Positions 27,331 to 38,500 of a stretch of DNA of 64,000 bases are shown in pieces. The notes below the pieces were generated by a model that saw only the letters and a program-made list of their open reading frames with translations, did no database searches and was not told where the DNA came from. Each line of letters opens with the position of its first letter. The first letter of the stretch is position 1. The translations under genes were made by a program, and so were the position numbers. The stretch lies in contig CAMPDV010000153.1 of assembly GCA_946699065.1 (NCBI GenBank), positions 310,001 to 374,000 of the forward strand. The letters are read 5' to 3'. Source of the stretch: Loxodes magnus (Eukaryota > Ciliophora > Karyorelictea > Loxodida > Loxodidae).

Positions 27331-27574
27331 TAATTAATTAAAATAAAATTATAGATGAGTGGAATGATTTTAGATAAATAACTGAATAATTTTTATAATT
27401 ACTTCAATCTAATTATTTATTTATAATTGTAATTCTATACAAATAATTATTCTTAATTAATAAATTTAAATAAGCTATTTTCTTTATATTTAATAGATAT
27501 TTCTTAAAATTTAAATATTAATTCAAATGTTATACTTAGATCAAAATCTTATTGGCTTATAATAATAGTAATAA

Positions 27575-28220
27575 TAATATATTAATTTGATGTCACCTTT
27601 ATTTTATTTGTCGCGTATTAGTTTATAAAAAGTCTCAAAATTCATCGTAAGACTCGTTGAAATCGTCCTTTCATATCCAGGTTCATATTATTAATAACTT
27701 ATCTACTGCCGCATATTTATCCTTTCTTTTCTGTTTGTGTTTTATTCCAGTCTCGATCCTTACCAAACGTTTACTTGGTTCTTCTTCTTTGAGTATCTAC
27801 TACTTAGTCGAGTCATTTTTCTCCATCAAATATTTTCTTCGATATAATTCACCTTTAGATGTTAAATAAACCTTTGATAAGTTTTTTCAGAATTTTATAT
27901 TTTCCTAATTTTGAAATTTATGGTATTTTTAACAGTTCTTTTTATGTGGTCATATCTTTCAACAGAAGCAACAATAATATATTTTTATTTCTTAACTATT
28001 TATCTATAATTTTTATTTTTGAATATTATTTTGTTTTATTATTCAATCTCCATTGGATCATGCATAGTTTTAATCATAACTTGCTCGTAGTTCATTTAAT
28101 TGATATTTCGAATTTCTTATATTTTTACTTCTTTTATTTTTATTTCTTGATTAAATAGATATGTTGAAGTTTTTTAGCTTAATTATATGTTCAGTATTTT
28201 ATTATTATTTTGGAGTTAGT
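27575..28220 (-). pseudogene. G10: degenerate zinc-knuckle retroposon
   Basis: On the minus strand a DPMEIE motif (compare DPMDIE in G1 and DPMMIE in G5) is followed, one frame away, by the knuckle-like CCFCWKIWPHKKNC (~27990). The 3' part (27590-27870) aligns base by base with the 3' part of G2 (47180-47400), and the end is a (TTA)n tail (~27560-27580). The frame change between the two motifs shows decay by a small indel. It belongs to the ORF1-only family described for G5-G8. Confidence 0.5.
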
Positions 28221-28963
28221 TAATCTTTATATCTAGGCTGTTTATTTACAAAATTAGTTGCTACATTACGTCCTAAAGTTTTTTATTTTCAGCCTATAAA
28301 GATAAAATAAAATTAAGGTATCTTATTGCTAGTTAGAAGTAAATTAATTTTAGGTTAAATTGTTACTTAGATGCCATTTTATTTTATAATTTAGTAAGAA
28401 GAATATGAATTTATTTTTTCTTCAATTTATTTTAACAATTAAACAATTAATTATAAGAAAATTATTATAGATTTCTTAATTAACATAGTTTAATAAAATA
28501 GTTTAAAATCTTCTAAACATTAACTTCATTTTAAAGGATTATTATAAAAACCTTCTCTTTAATTTTTAACTAAAAATAAGCTGTATTAAATTAAATAAAA
28601 TAAAACTTAAATAAATTGTAAACTTTTGTATTTAAATTTAAATTTTATTTTAGTTTCTTAGATTGTCTTATTTACATTTTTATTTTAAATACAAGTTTTC
28701 CTCTTTATCAGTCATTTTATATTTAAAAATAAGCAAAAAGTTTTTTAAGTTAATCTATTTCAAGTCTTTAATACATTTTATAATTTATTCTTTTAAAAAA
28801 TTTAATTTGAAAAAAATTAACAACAACAATAGCCAGCAAAATTTTAAAATAAATTAGCAGATGAAATAACCTAATATAACCTCAAAGTCAGAAAGCTTAA
28901 ATAATTTTAATTTTATTTATTTTAATAAAGCTATAAATAATTTTATTTTATATAAATAAAAAT
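28221..28963. other. AT-rich spacer
   Basis: No gene or repeat is recognised apart from the A/T-rich tail of the hairpin element next to 28964. Confidence 0.4.
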
Positions 28964-29004
28964 GATTATAGAGCGCGTAGCACCTCATTAGCGCGCAGTT
29001 CTTT
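28964..29004 (-). repeat. 3' hairpin motif, copy H1
   Basis: One of four copies of a GC-rich imperfect hairpin, with arms of the type AGAGCTGCGCACC and GGTGCTACGCGCTCT around a 4-5 nt loop, followed by ATAATC and an A/T tail. Confidence 0.75.
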
Positions 29005-29375
29005 CAATATTAATATTTAATATTAAGAAAAATGTTCTCATGTTTCTTGTTAAAATTCTATAAGTCCAATGAGTCATGTCAGCTTCTCCAAATTGGGAAT
29101 CTTCTTATTAAAAATTATTCTTAAATTTTGAGTAAAATGCTTCAGTCTTCTTGAATAAGGTCCAAATAAGAATTAGTTATTAAGTCGGTAATTAGAAGGT
29201 CCGTCAGTCAAACTTTCATACTGCTAGAGAGAACTCTCGGGGTTAGGTATGTCTCAACGGAGTTTACCCACCCTTTCTGTGGTGGCATCTAGTGCGAGAT
29301 TACTCGCAATGCAGTATACACTGCACCAGATTACCTACTAGTTTTTCTGACGCGGCCAACATCCATTTTATATTA
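28964..29375 (-). mobile_element. S1: hairpin-ended SINE-like element
   Basis: Read on the minus strand, a GC-richer body (29375-29060) is followed by AT-rich sequence, the 41-nt hairpin (29004-28964), then a T/A-rich tail (TTTATTT). The body starts GTTGGCCGCGTCAG and holds a self-complementary stretch around GCAGTGTATACTGC. It encodes nothing recognisable. The 3' end is shared with S2, S3 and G9. Confidence 0.55.
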
Positions 29376-31082
29376 ATTATATAATAAAGTTTTATTTTTA
29401 CTTTTTTATATTTAAATTTATTTAAATGTTTTTTCTTTTAAATATATTAAATTTTGGATTAAACTACGATTTACCTTCTTTATAGATATTAATTTTTAAA
29501 GCAATTATTATTTTAAATGTTTTTTATTTTATATACTAGTGAAAAAAGACAAATATTTTTAAGTTAAGCTTATATTTAATTAAATTTATTCCTGATACAT
29601 TGCTCTCTATTTATTGATAAATAAAATTTTTTATTTTCTAAATTAAAATTTTAATTAGTTTCTTTATTATTATGATTCAAACTTTATCTACTTTAAGTTC
29701 AATATTTAATATTATTTTAACTATAAACTATTTCTTTGCTATTTTTAAAGAAAAATTAATTTTAAATAGATTAAAAAAATATATAATTAATTATAGTTAA
29801 TTAACTAGCAGCATTATATAAAAATTAAATTTAGTTATCTTATAAATTCTTAATATTTTATATTTAAATTTAAAGCTTTAAAATTATTTATCCATGCTAT
29901 TTTTTAATTAACTTACGCTCTTAAACTTTTAACCTTATTAGCTTTGTTAATTTAAATAAAATTTCTTGTGATATCTTAGATAATTTATTTATATAAATGA
30001 GAAAAAGCTATTAGTATTATTAATTTTTTTCATATTTTACTTAATTAAAAATATAATATAAATTTATTTTATACTGAAATAAATAAAGAAAAACGTAAAA
30101 TCCTGTGAAATTATTTGTATTGATAGTTAAATGATATAAATATACAACAAAATATAAATTTATAATATAAAAATAAAGAGAAATAGCAATTAAATATCTA
30201 TTAAAGCTTATAAATTTCTGATAAATATACTTATCCCTATTTTTGCTAAAATTAAATCTTCATATAAATGAATTTTGTTTTCTCTTTTACTTATTATCTT
30301 TTAAATTTCACTTTAAACTAAAGAATAAATATAAAAGCACATTAATATATTAAGTTATTTATTTGTGTTCTCCACAAAAGTTTAACTAATAAAAAATTTT
30401 GAAAATCCAAAGGATAAAAACATTTGACAGCAGCTGAAAAATTTATAAATTAAAATTAAATAAATAAAATTTATAAAAATTATGAATAAATATCTATAAA
30501 TTACAGTGACTTACAAACTAAATATTTATTTGTAATCCTAAGACTCTTATGTTTTACGCTAAATTTATTTAAAAATTCAGTGCTAAATTAAATATAAATT
30601 TCTTTTGATTAAAAATTATCCTGAATAAATTTAAACTCAAAGATCTTTTTATTAAAAATATAAAAATAAATATATCTAAATATCTTTAAGATTGCTGCTT
30701 CTTCATTTAAATAGAATAAGCATAAAGTAAAAATATAAATAGCTTAAGATTTAAGTAGTTATATGATATAACTGCTTATTATCTAATATTATAATTTTCG
30801 TTAACAAAAGTACATAAATTTTAAAATTTTGCTTAAAAAAGAGTTAATAAAATGAATTATTATATTTTCCAAATTTAAATAACTCTTTAGCAATAAAATA
30901 TGCATATTTAATTAAATTATTAAAAATTAGATTTAAATTTATTTATCTTAATATACATAAAATATTACTAAAAAGAATTTTTTTATATAAGATTTATTTT
31001 TTAATTATTATTTATTTCATAAAGCTTGAATAATTTTTTGATTAATTATTCTACTATTAAAAATAATTAATAAATTTAAACT
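29376..31082. other. AT-rich spacer
   Basis: I see nothing beyond low-complexity AT-rich sequence on either strand. Confidence 0.45.
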
Positions 31083-31098
31083 TAATAAAAATTAAAAA

Positions 31099-32040
31099 GA
31101 AAATAAAAATGGTAGAAGGGTTCAAGAAAGACTTTTATACACCTCCTAAAAAGGGGAGAGAAAGTAAGAACCCTCATCTTTAACTCACACATCTTCTTCC
31201 TAGAAATAATCTTCTTCTCAAAAACTTCAAGAATAATAGACTCAACTAGGAAATTCCAGATCAACCTAAAAGATGAGACAAAAGCGCTAAAAAGCTACCC
31301 CGATGACATCAACTGAAGAAGAAGGACCTAGAAAGGTGCTGGAGACGCAAGAAGCAGCAGCCGTGCGAGAGTTTGGGATGCCATAGTTCCAGGAAGAACA
31401 GGCATAATTTTAGTCGAATTCGCTGACCTGAAGGAGGAAGTAAAGAGGCTACGATTAGAGAATAGAGCTCTAAAAAATCAAGTTACTGAGCTCAAGGAAT
31501 GGAAAGAAAGATTCTGGGAAGTCTACGATCGAGAGCAAAACACTTTCTTCAGGGAAATGGGATTGCTGCAGCAGAGAACAACTGTGCTTGAAGAGAACAG
31601 CAAGTAGCAACAGTAGTAGGAATTCAAAGTTAGGACAATTCAAGATCCAATGGACATAGAAGGAGTTACTACGTTACCGAGAAGTCCAGACAAGAAATGA
31701 ATTAGGAATAAACCAAGATGGTTTGTATGCAAACAAACTGGACATAAATATAGACAATGCTAGAAATGGAAATTAATTAAATAATAGTACTGGAATAGAA
31801 AATAATAATAAAAATAATAGTACTAATATTAGGATAAGATTAGACGAGAATTCTGTAACTAATTTTATCCGTCAGGAGGTCAAATCTGCAAACCGAAGTG
31901 GTACACAATCCAAGGCGACTGAAGAAAGAGTTCTGAAGGGAGCTGGTTCCAGCCAGGTTATCAAACCGGTCCTGTGAACACGAGGTTGAAAGTCCTCCAA
32001 GTTCACTAAACTCCAATTTAAACTTTTTAATTTAAATTAG
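31099..32040 (+). mobile_element. G1: ORF1-only retroposon with 16-bp target-site duplication
   Basis: A 942-bp island of higher GC flanked by exact 16-bp direct repeats TAATAAAAATTAAAAA at 31083-31098 and 32041-32056. It carries one zinc-knuckle coding region and a 3' non-coding part. The ATG lies only 10 nt from the 5' boundary. Confidence 0.75.
31109..31922 (+). pseudogene. G1 zinc-knuckle coiled-coil protein, broken frame
   Basis: The ATG at 31109 begins MVEGFKKDFYTPP, matching MVEGFKSGFYT in G6. A Glu-rich stretch (MTSTEEEGPRKVLETQ, ~31300) lies in a second frame. The coiled coil LKEEVKRLRLENRALK (~31430) onward, DPMDIE (~31650) and the knuckle WFVCKQTGHKYRQC (~31720) lie in a third, which ends at a TGA at 31920. 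The usual first Cys of the CCHC knuckle is Trp here. The frame offsets could be decay or undetected introns; one candidate is a 40-nt GTAAG...CTAG segment starting at ~31174. The product would be a nucleic-acid-binding, Gag/ORF1-like protein (inferred from the knuckle). Confidence 0.6.
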
Positions 32041-32056
32041 TAATAAAAATTAAAAA

Positions 32057-33204
32057 ATTATTGAAAAAAATGAAATTTCTAAATAAACTTAAAATTAATT
32101 ATAATAAGAATATTTTATAAATTATTAAATATTTAGAATATTATAAATAATATATATTTTAATTAACTTATAACTATTAAATATATAATAGCTAAATTAA
32201 ATATAATAAATTTAATCTTAAATCAAGTGCTTATTTGACATATAGATTTATTTTACATTTATTTTTATCTTGATGATTCTTTGTAATAAGTATCTTTAAA
32301 TATTTTCTTTATTATACTTTTCTTTTTTATACTTTTATTTATTAGGTAGTATTTATTTAAATTTCATTTAATATCTACAAATTTGTTTATAATTATTAAT
32401 TTAATTTTTATTATAAACTCTTATCTAAAATTATTTAAAATTAAATTAATAGAAAGTAATAATTAATTTTTTACTTTTAATATCCTTTAAAATTAATAAA
32501 AAGCATGCAAATATATAATTACTTAAGATAAAGTTCTAGTACCATTTAAAAAGCTATTATGAAAAATAATTTAAAGTCTAATATATAATTAAAGCGTGCT
32601 TTCTTAATTATAATACACTAAATTGAATAAATACCTTATTTAATTTATTATTTCATCATAAACTGAGAAATTACTCTTACAATTCTAATATGAGCTCATT
32701 TAACTTCACATTAATATTTAATCAATTGCAATTTGTAAATGTGACTAAGATTTTAACGAATATGATCACATTTTTGATTGTCTTTTCTATGAAATTTATT
32801 TAATGAATTTTCTAAAAATTATTTACTTTTGGGAAAAGATTTGAAGAACTAAATTTATATGATTAGATTTATATCAATTAGAATTTCTCAAGAACTTAAC
32901 TTCCTAAATTAGATAAATTAGTAAAAGTTTTACATAAGGAAATATTGCAAAGAATATTGGAATTGCTCAGGCTGAAAAATAAAATTCAAATAAATTCTTT
33001 AAATGGAAAAGAAGAAATTTAAGATTAATATTTTCAAGTAAATTTGCAAGATAATATTGAAAAAGAAGTTTGATTAAGGTTTAATGAAAGTGAAAACTTT
33101 ATTTAAAATAATTTGCATTACATTCAATTTAACTATGCAATTATTCTCCAATATTAAAAATATTTAAATATTTATATCTATTTATATTATTATATATATA
33201 TTTT
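32057..33204. other. AT-rich spacer
   Basis: Low-complexity AT-rich sequence with no supported feature. Confidence 0.4.
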
Positions 33205-33695
33205 TTAAAACCGCCATAGTTATTGAAGGTGAACAACAAGGTCATCTTCATCAGAGTTTGGGGAAGTTAAGTACCCATAATCGACTTTATGTCTTCCTCT
33301 GCTTTGGTTTGGCCCCGAGACATAAGATTCTTAGACCTTCGGCACTGGCTTAGTTTAGTTTTAATTCTGGAATTAAAAAGAAATAATATTGCGAGCTTTA
33401 TCAGAGGTGGGAATTTAAATGCCCATAATTGACACATGTCGTCCTCTGCTTTGGTGATGCAATGAGACGCAATCCTGCCATGTCCTTGGACCTCCAACAA
33501 GTAGAAAAGATTATGATTATTATTAAATTATATCAGTATTGAGCTTTTTTATCAGTATTGAATAATTATACCAGTATTGAACAAGGTCTACCAGTATCTG
33601 ATAATTTTATCAGTAACAAACATTCTTGTCAGTATGAAACATTTTTTTTAAAGAGCTGCTCACCAATGAGAGTGCTACGCGCTCTATAATCAAAT

Positions 33696-33726
<31 letters not shown>

Positions 33727-33735
33727 TTAAATTTA
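33205..33735 (+). mobile_element. S2: hairpin-ended element with internal duplication and (TTTA)n tail
   Basis: A GC-richer body (33230-33500), a cluster of about seven CAGTA(T/A)-type short repeats (33528-33640), the hairpin (33651-33691) and a long (ATTT)n tail (33692-33735). The body contains two diverged direct copies: ATAATCGACTTTATGTC then CCTCTGCTTTGG at ~33280, and ATAATTGACACATGTC then CCTCTGCTTTGG at ~33425. Confidence 0.6.
33651..33691 (+). repeat. 3' hairpin motif, copy H2
   Basis: Plus-strand copy reading AAGAGCTGCTCACC, a short loop, then AGTGCTACGCGCTCT and ATAATC. It is followed at once by (ATTT)n. Confidence 0.75.
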
Positions 33736-35046
33736 AAATAATAGCTTTATAAATTACCCTTATAAAAATTAATGATATACTTCCTTTATTTTAGTAATTA
33801 ATAGTTATTCCTAACAAATTTTATTAGTAAAAGATTAGGAATAATAATGAAAGGTTTATTTATTTTTATTTTACGCTTTTAATAAAATAAAATAAAATAA
33901 TTTAAATGAACTCTGTTTTTAAAAGAAACAAATCAAAAATGAAACAAAGTAAGATAATAAGCCTTATAAAATAATTTTGCTTGAATTAAAAATTATAAAT
34001 AAATCTAATTCATAGTAAGGTAGACAAAAATATTCATATTAAACGATAAGTATAGAAGTTTTGAATAAACAACTAGTAAAACATTTATAGATGTAGGGAA
34101 TAATTAAAAGAATTAAATATGTTATCCATAAAAATTTAAACAAAAATCAGAAAAAATTGAATTGGCATCAATAATAAATTTTCATAATATAAAATAAAAA
34201 AATTAAAAATTTAGATTTTAAAAGTTAGGATTATAGTAAGAAACAAAATATTAAATAAAAAAATATAAAAATAAAAATTATTGATTACATAATAATTATT
34301 TAATCATATAAAGTAAAATAAATAAAAGAGAAAATATTATTATTTTGTTTAACTACAGTGTTATTTAAAGAAATAAATTACAAATGACTGAGTAAACTAA
34401 ATTAAGAAATATAAAATTATTAAATGTTTTATATTATTTGCTTAAAACCAATTAAATAAAAATATTTATCTTTTTAATAAACTTGCAACATTTAAAAAAG
34501 ATCACTAAGTATAAAAGATTTTTTAACTATTTTAAAATATTTATCATAAAAAATAGCTATTTTCATATAAAATAAAACATACTATTAAGAATTTAAGTTA
34601 AAAAATTTTATAATCTTTTGTATCTAATTAACTTGACTTTTATTTTACAAAATTTTAAGGATTAAAAATATTTAAGAAATTAAATATTTAAAAAAATTAT
34701 TTATTTATTTATTAACTTATTTTATCTTAAAATTTAAATTTTCTTAAATTCTATTAAAAATAAAGTGTTAATATGTTTTTATTTTAAAATTTTTTAAATA
34801 AATAATTATTTAAATTTTATATATAATAATCTTCATTTAGGAAAATTTTAATAAATTTAAATGATTTATAAATTTCTGGTCCATTATATAATATCTATTC
34901 TTAAAAATAAAAAGCTTAGTTTATTTAAATAGTATATTATTAATATAGAAATTTTCTTTACTTTAATTTAGATAAAATCTATTTTAAATATATTTTTTAT
35001 CTAAAACTATTTTTCATTAAATAATTTCAAAAAACTAAAATAAAAC
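33736..35046. other. AT-rich spacer
   Basis: No supported feature; AT-rich low complexity on both strands. Confidence 0.4.
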
Positions 35047-35067
35047 AATTAATATTTTTTAATTAAA

Positions 35068-35370
35068 TAATTGAATAGATGGTGGGAGCTGAGAATGACC
35101 TTCGTGACAACACTTTCTGGTTTTATGGGTAGGAACAAGTTCCTTTCCTGTCGCTGAGAAAGTCCCTGGTCAGAGTCATTTTCTGAAGGGAACGCTGTCT
35201 TTGAGATTATCCGCTCTTGGTAGGGGCTTGAAGCCTGGCTGCTCATAGCGATGGAGCTCACTAGCAGCTGTACCTGGAGCACAACAGGATATCCCCGTTA
35301 TTCCATAAAAAGAGAGCGTCGGGTCGTGCAATAGGAAAGGAGTTTCCGGTCAAAAACTTTTTTAGTTTAA
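35068..35370 (+). repeat. SINE-like GC-richer repeat, copy 2
   Basis: Paralogue of the 27.03 kb repeat (blocks CTGTCGCTG, GTCCCTGGTCAGAGTCA, GAAGGGAAC, ATTATCC, AAGCCTGG, GGAGTTTCC). It is flanked by a 21-bp direct repeat (35047-35067 and ~35374-35395) that differs only by one T in a T run, a probable target-site duplication. No protein motif is seen on either strand. Confidence 0.65.
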
Positions 35371-35524
35371 ATTAATTAATATTTTTTTAATTAAAAATAG
35401 ATTAAAAATATTTAAGAATTAAAATAAAATAAATATTACTTTAAATAGAAAAATTAAATTAAAAATAGATTTAAGTTAAAGCTTTGTTAAAAAAATTAAA
35501 TTAAAAATAACTTAATTCAAATAA

Positions 35525-38500
35525 GTTTAAAATAAACAGTATAATTCCAACTTTTAATTGTTTATAAATAAATGGAAACACTTAAGAGATAAATAAATTA
35601 AAACCTTTCTTTTAGACCCATGGGAATTAGATGCTTTATTTTAATTTTTATCATTACTTATAACTATTAAACTCAAGCTGTTCCCTCTTTCTTCAATTTA
35701 TGCTGTGGAACTTCAGCTGCAAGTTAACTATGTTGTGGTAATAATTATATCTATACAATGGATAAAACAAAATCAAATAATTTTCTAATTGATCTAAATT
35801 ATGGAACATCATATCTCTAAATTGATAATTATAAATTTATGAGTTGGAGTGCTTGATTTAAAAATAAAGATTGCTCAAGTGGAATCATTTTCGAAAGATC
35901 CGACACAACTCCTTTTACATATGTTAAAATTGAAATTATTTGCTCCTCAAACATTTTAAAAGCTAACTATACTACTTATAGAGCTTTAAGTAGTCCAGCC
36001 AAATTCTTCACTTATACTTTTAGTACTCCTTGTTGTGATTGATAATTTATAGCTATAAGTCATAATAATATTAATTATCAAAAACTTATTTAAAACTCAT
36101 ATGATTTATAAATTTGCTCTACTAAACTTTATACTACTATTGATTGCTAATATTTTACTTATACACCTGTAAATTGAATTGGAAGTCATTCGACAGCTTA
36201 TAATCTTTGATTAGGAAGTAAAGATAAAACTAAAAACTTTGAAGGATAAATTATTTCTCATAGATATTATTATAATCTAAACACTTAGCTTAGTACAGCA
36301 GATATATAAGATTTAGCTTATTTGTATAATCCTTGCTTACCAACTTGTCCTAATCAAATGTGTACTTCTCCTGTAAAAAATAGTTGTGGAAATACTTGTG
36401 ATAAATCTTGCTTATATTGTAAAGGAACTTCATCTAGTGATTGCTTAAAATGTTCTACTATGATTTACAGTGACAACTTCGGAAATAATAAATGTAACTG
36501 TACAACATAAGCAACTAATAAACTAGTTTCAGAAGCTTTATGTGTAAGTTAATGTTCAAGTAATTAATATTAACTTAATGGAGCATGTACCAATTGTAGT
36601 AAAGTAATAGCTAATTGTGATACTTGCTAAGTTACTACTCAATAAGAGTGCTTAACTTGCTTACCAGGTTATACTTTATCCTAAGATAAACTAAGTTGTA
36701 CACAAGCAACTACTTTTTAATATCCTTTTTTGAACTTGACAGATAAAGAAATTCCTTAAGCTATTTAAAAAAGTTAAACAATATGCAAAACATTTAACGA
36801 CTTTTTATAATATGATCCATCTTTACACTCTACTAAGGCTTTTTCTATTTCCTTATGATTTGAAGATTAAAACTGTTTATTCAATGGAGTAATTTTATAA
36901 ATCTATGACTCAGTAAGTTAGTAAAATAAGTAGTAAATTTCAGTTCAATATAACAAGCAATAAATAACAGTAACTTTAACTCTTTAATAAAGTTAATTTA
37001 CTTTAGTATAGAAACAAATAGACTAAACTTAATGTAGCAAATGATTTTTCTTAGGAATTTCATCATAAAATCCTTAGAGCTGACTACCATGTCTATGAAT
37101 ATTTGAAGATGTAACTTAAACTTGTGAAGCTGAAGTATTAATATAGATCTAATATCCTTAATTTGAGTTAAATGACTAAGTATGTTTTGGCGAATAATCT
37201 AATGCATAGAATAACTTGTAAGGAAGTATATTATAAGGGAGATTTTATGCAAATGATAAATATAAAAACTAGAGTGAGTTTTATAGAAGTGCTTGGTTTG
37301 AAAATCCTTGCTTTTAAAGTTGTGGAAGTAAATATTGTGGAAGTCCATAACTAAATGATTGCTTAGGTGAATGTGATAGTAGTTGCTTAAATTGTTTTGG
37401 ATCTAGTAATGTATAATGCTTAGATTGTGGATAGAATGGTAAGTATATAACTGGAAGATGTGAATGTAATAATGTAGATTGGAAATTTGAAAATAGAGAT
37501 TGTGTATAAAATTGTAGTTGTAAAAATTAAGATAAAAATAAGGATAAAATATGTGAAGAATGCTCTAAAGTAATTGCTAATTGTTAAGAATGTAATGAAA
37601 TAGGAAATATTTGTACTAAATGTGATAATGGCTTAATCTGAGTAAATAATAAATGCTTCTTCTAGTGAATTAGTTTATTACCTTCTTTATAAGATGTTTA
37701 TGAACTTAATAATTAAAGAAGCCATTAAGAAACATTTAAATAATATGGATATTTAGCATCAAATGTAAACTCTAATAAATCTTTTGGATTTAGTACTTGA
37801 ATATCTTAGTGTAATAATAATGGAGTTATTTTATCTACTTAATAATCAAATATTCTAAAAGTATCTTATAGCATTAATACTCTAAAAGCAGAATTAACTA
37901 TTTAAATAGGATCAACTTCACCTCTTATCTTTACTTAATCAGTTGTTTGTGAGGAATGAATATTTATAGCTTTCTCAGTAAATATAGGAACAAATATAGA
38001 AAGTTATATAGTTCCTTTCAATAAGAATTTGGTTGTTCTAGCTAATATCACATAAAGTATAGTATAACCTTTATTTGAAGATGATTAAATAATTTATTTA
38101 GGATCATCATCATCTTCAGAAAACTTTTAAGGAACTTTATATTAAACAAGGTTTTATACTTATAATTACTATATGAAAAGTTAAGACTTCTAATATGTTT
38201 ATGATAATTATCCTTGCTTATTTACATGTCCTATTTTATCTTTGAAATGTAAAGGTCCTTAAGAATGAGATTGCTTATCAAATGATTGTGATCCATCTTG
38301 TTTATGATGTGATTAAGAATAAGTATGTTATGAATGTGATGTAACTAGTACTTATGATTATAATACTTAGACTTGTAGTTGTTAAGATCCAAATAAAATA
38401 TTTTAAAGTGGAATATGTGTAAATGATTGTACCTAAGATTTCTATTATCAATCAACTCTCAATTGCTATAAATGTGATACTTCTATTCCAAGCTGTATTA

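Noticed and set aside
27000-27340. Terminal inverted repeats of a DNA transposon (AATTAATTAAAAAATTT type)
   Set aside because: Such A/T-only inverted matches are expected by chance in this base composition, and no transposase or target duplication supports them.
27657-28857. Hydrophobic open frames of 60-100 codons on the plus strand
   Set aside because: They are standard-code shadows of AT-rich or minus-strand retroposon sequence, with no start context, motif or paralogue.
22358-37354. Identical 60-aa open frames at 22358-22540 (minus) and 37172-37354 (plus)
   Set aside because: They lie in a different phase inside the LamG coding regions of genes A and B. They are identical only because the two genes are near-identical there, and they are not separate genes.
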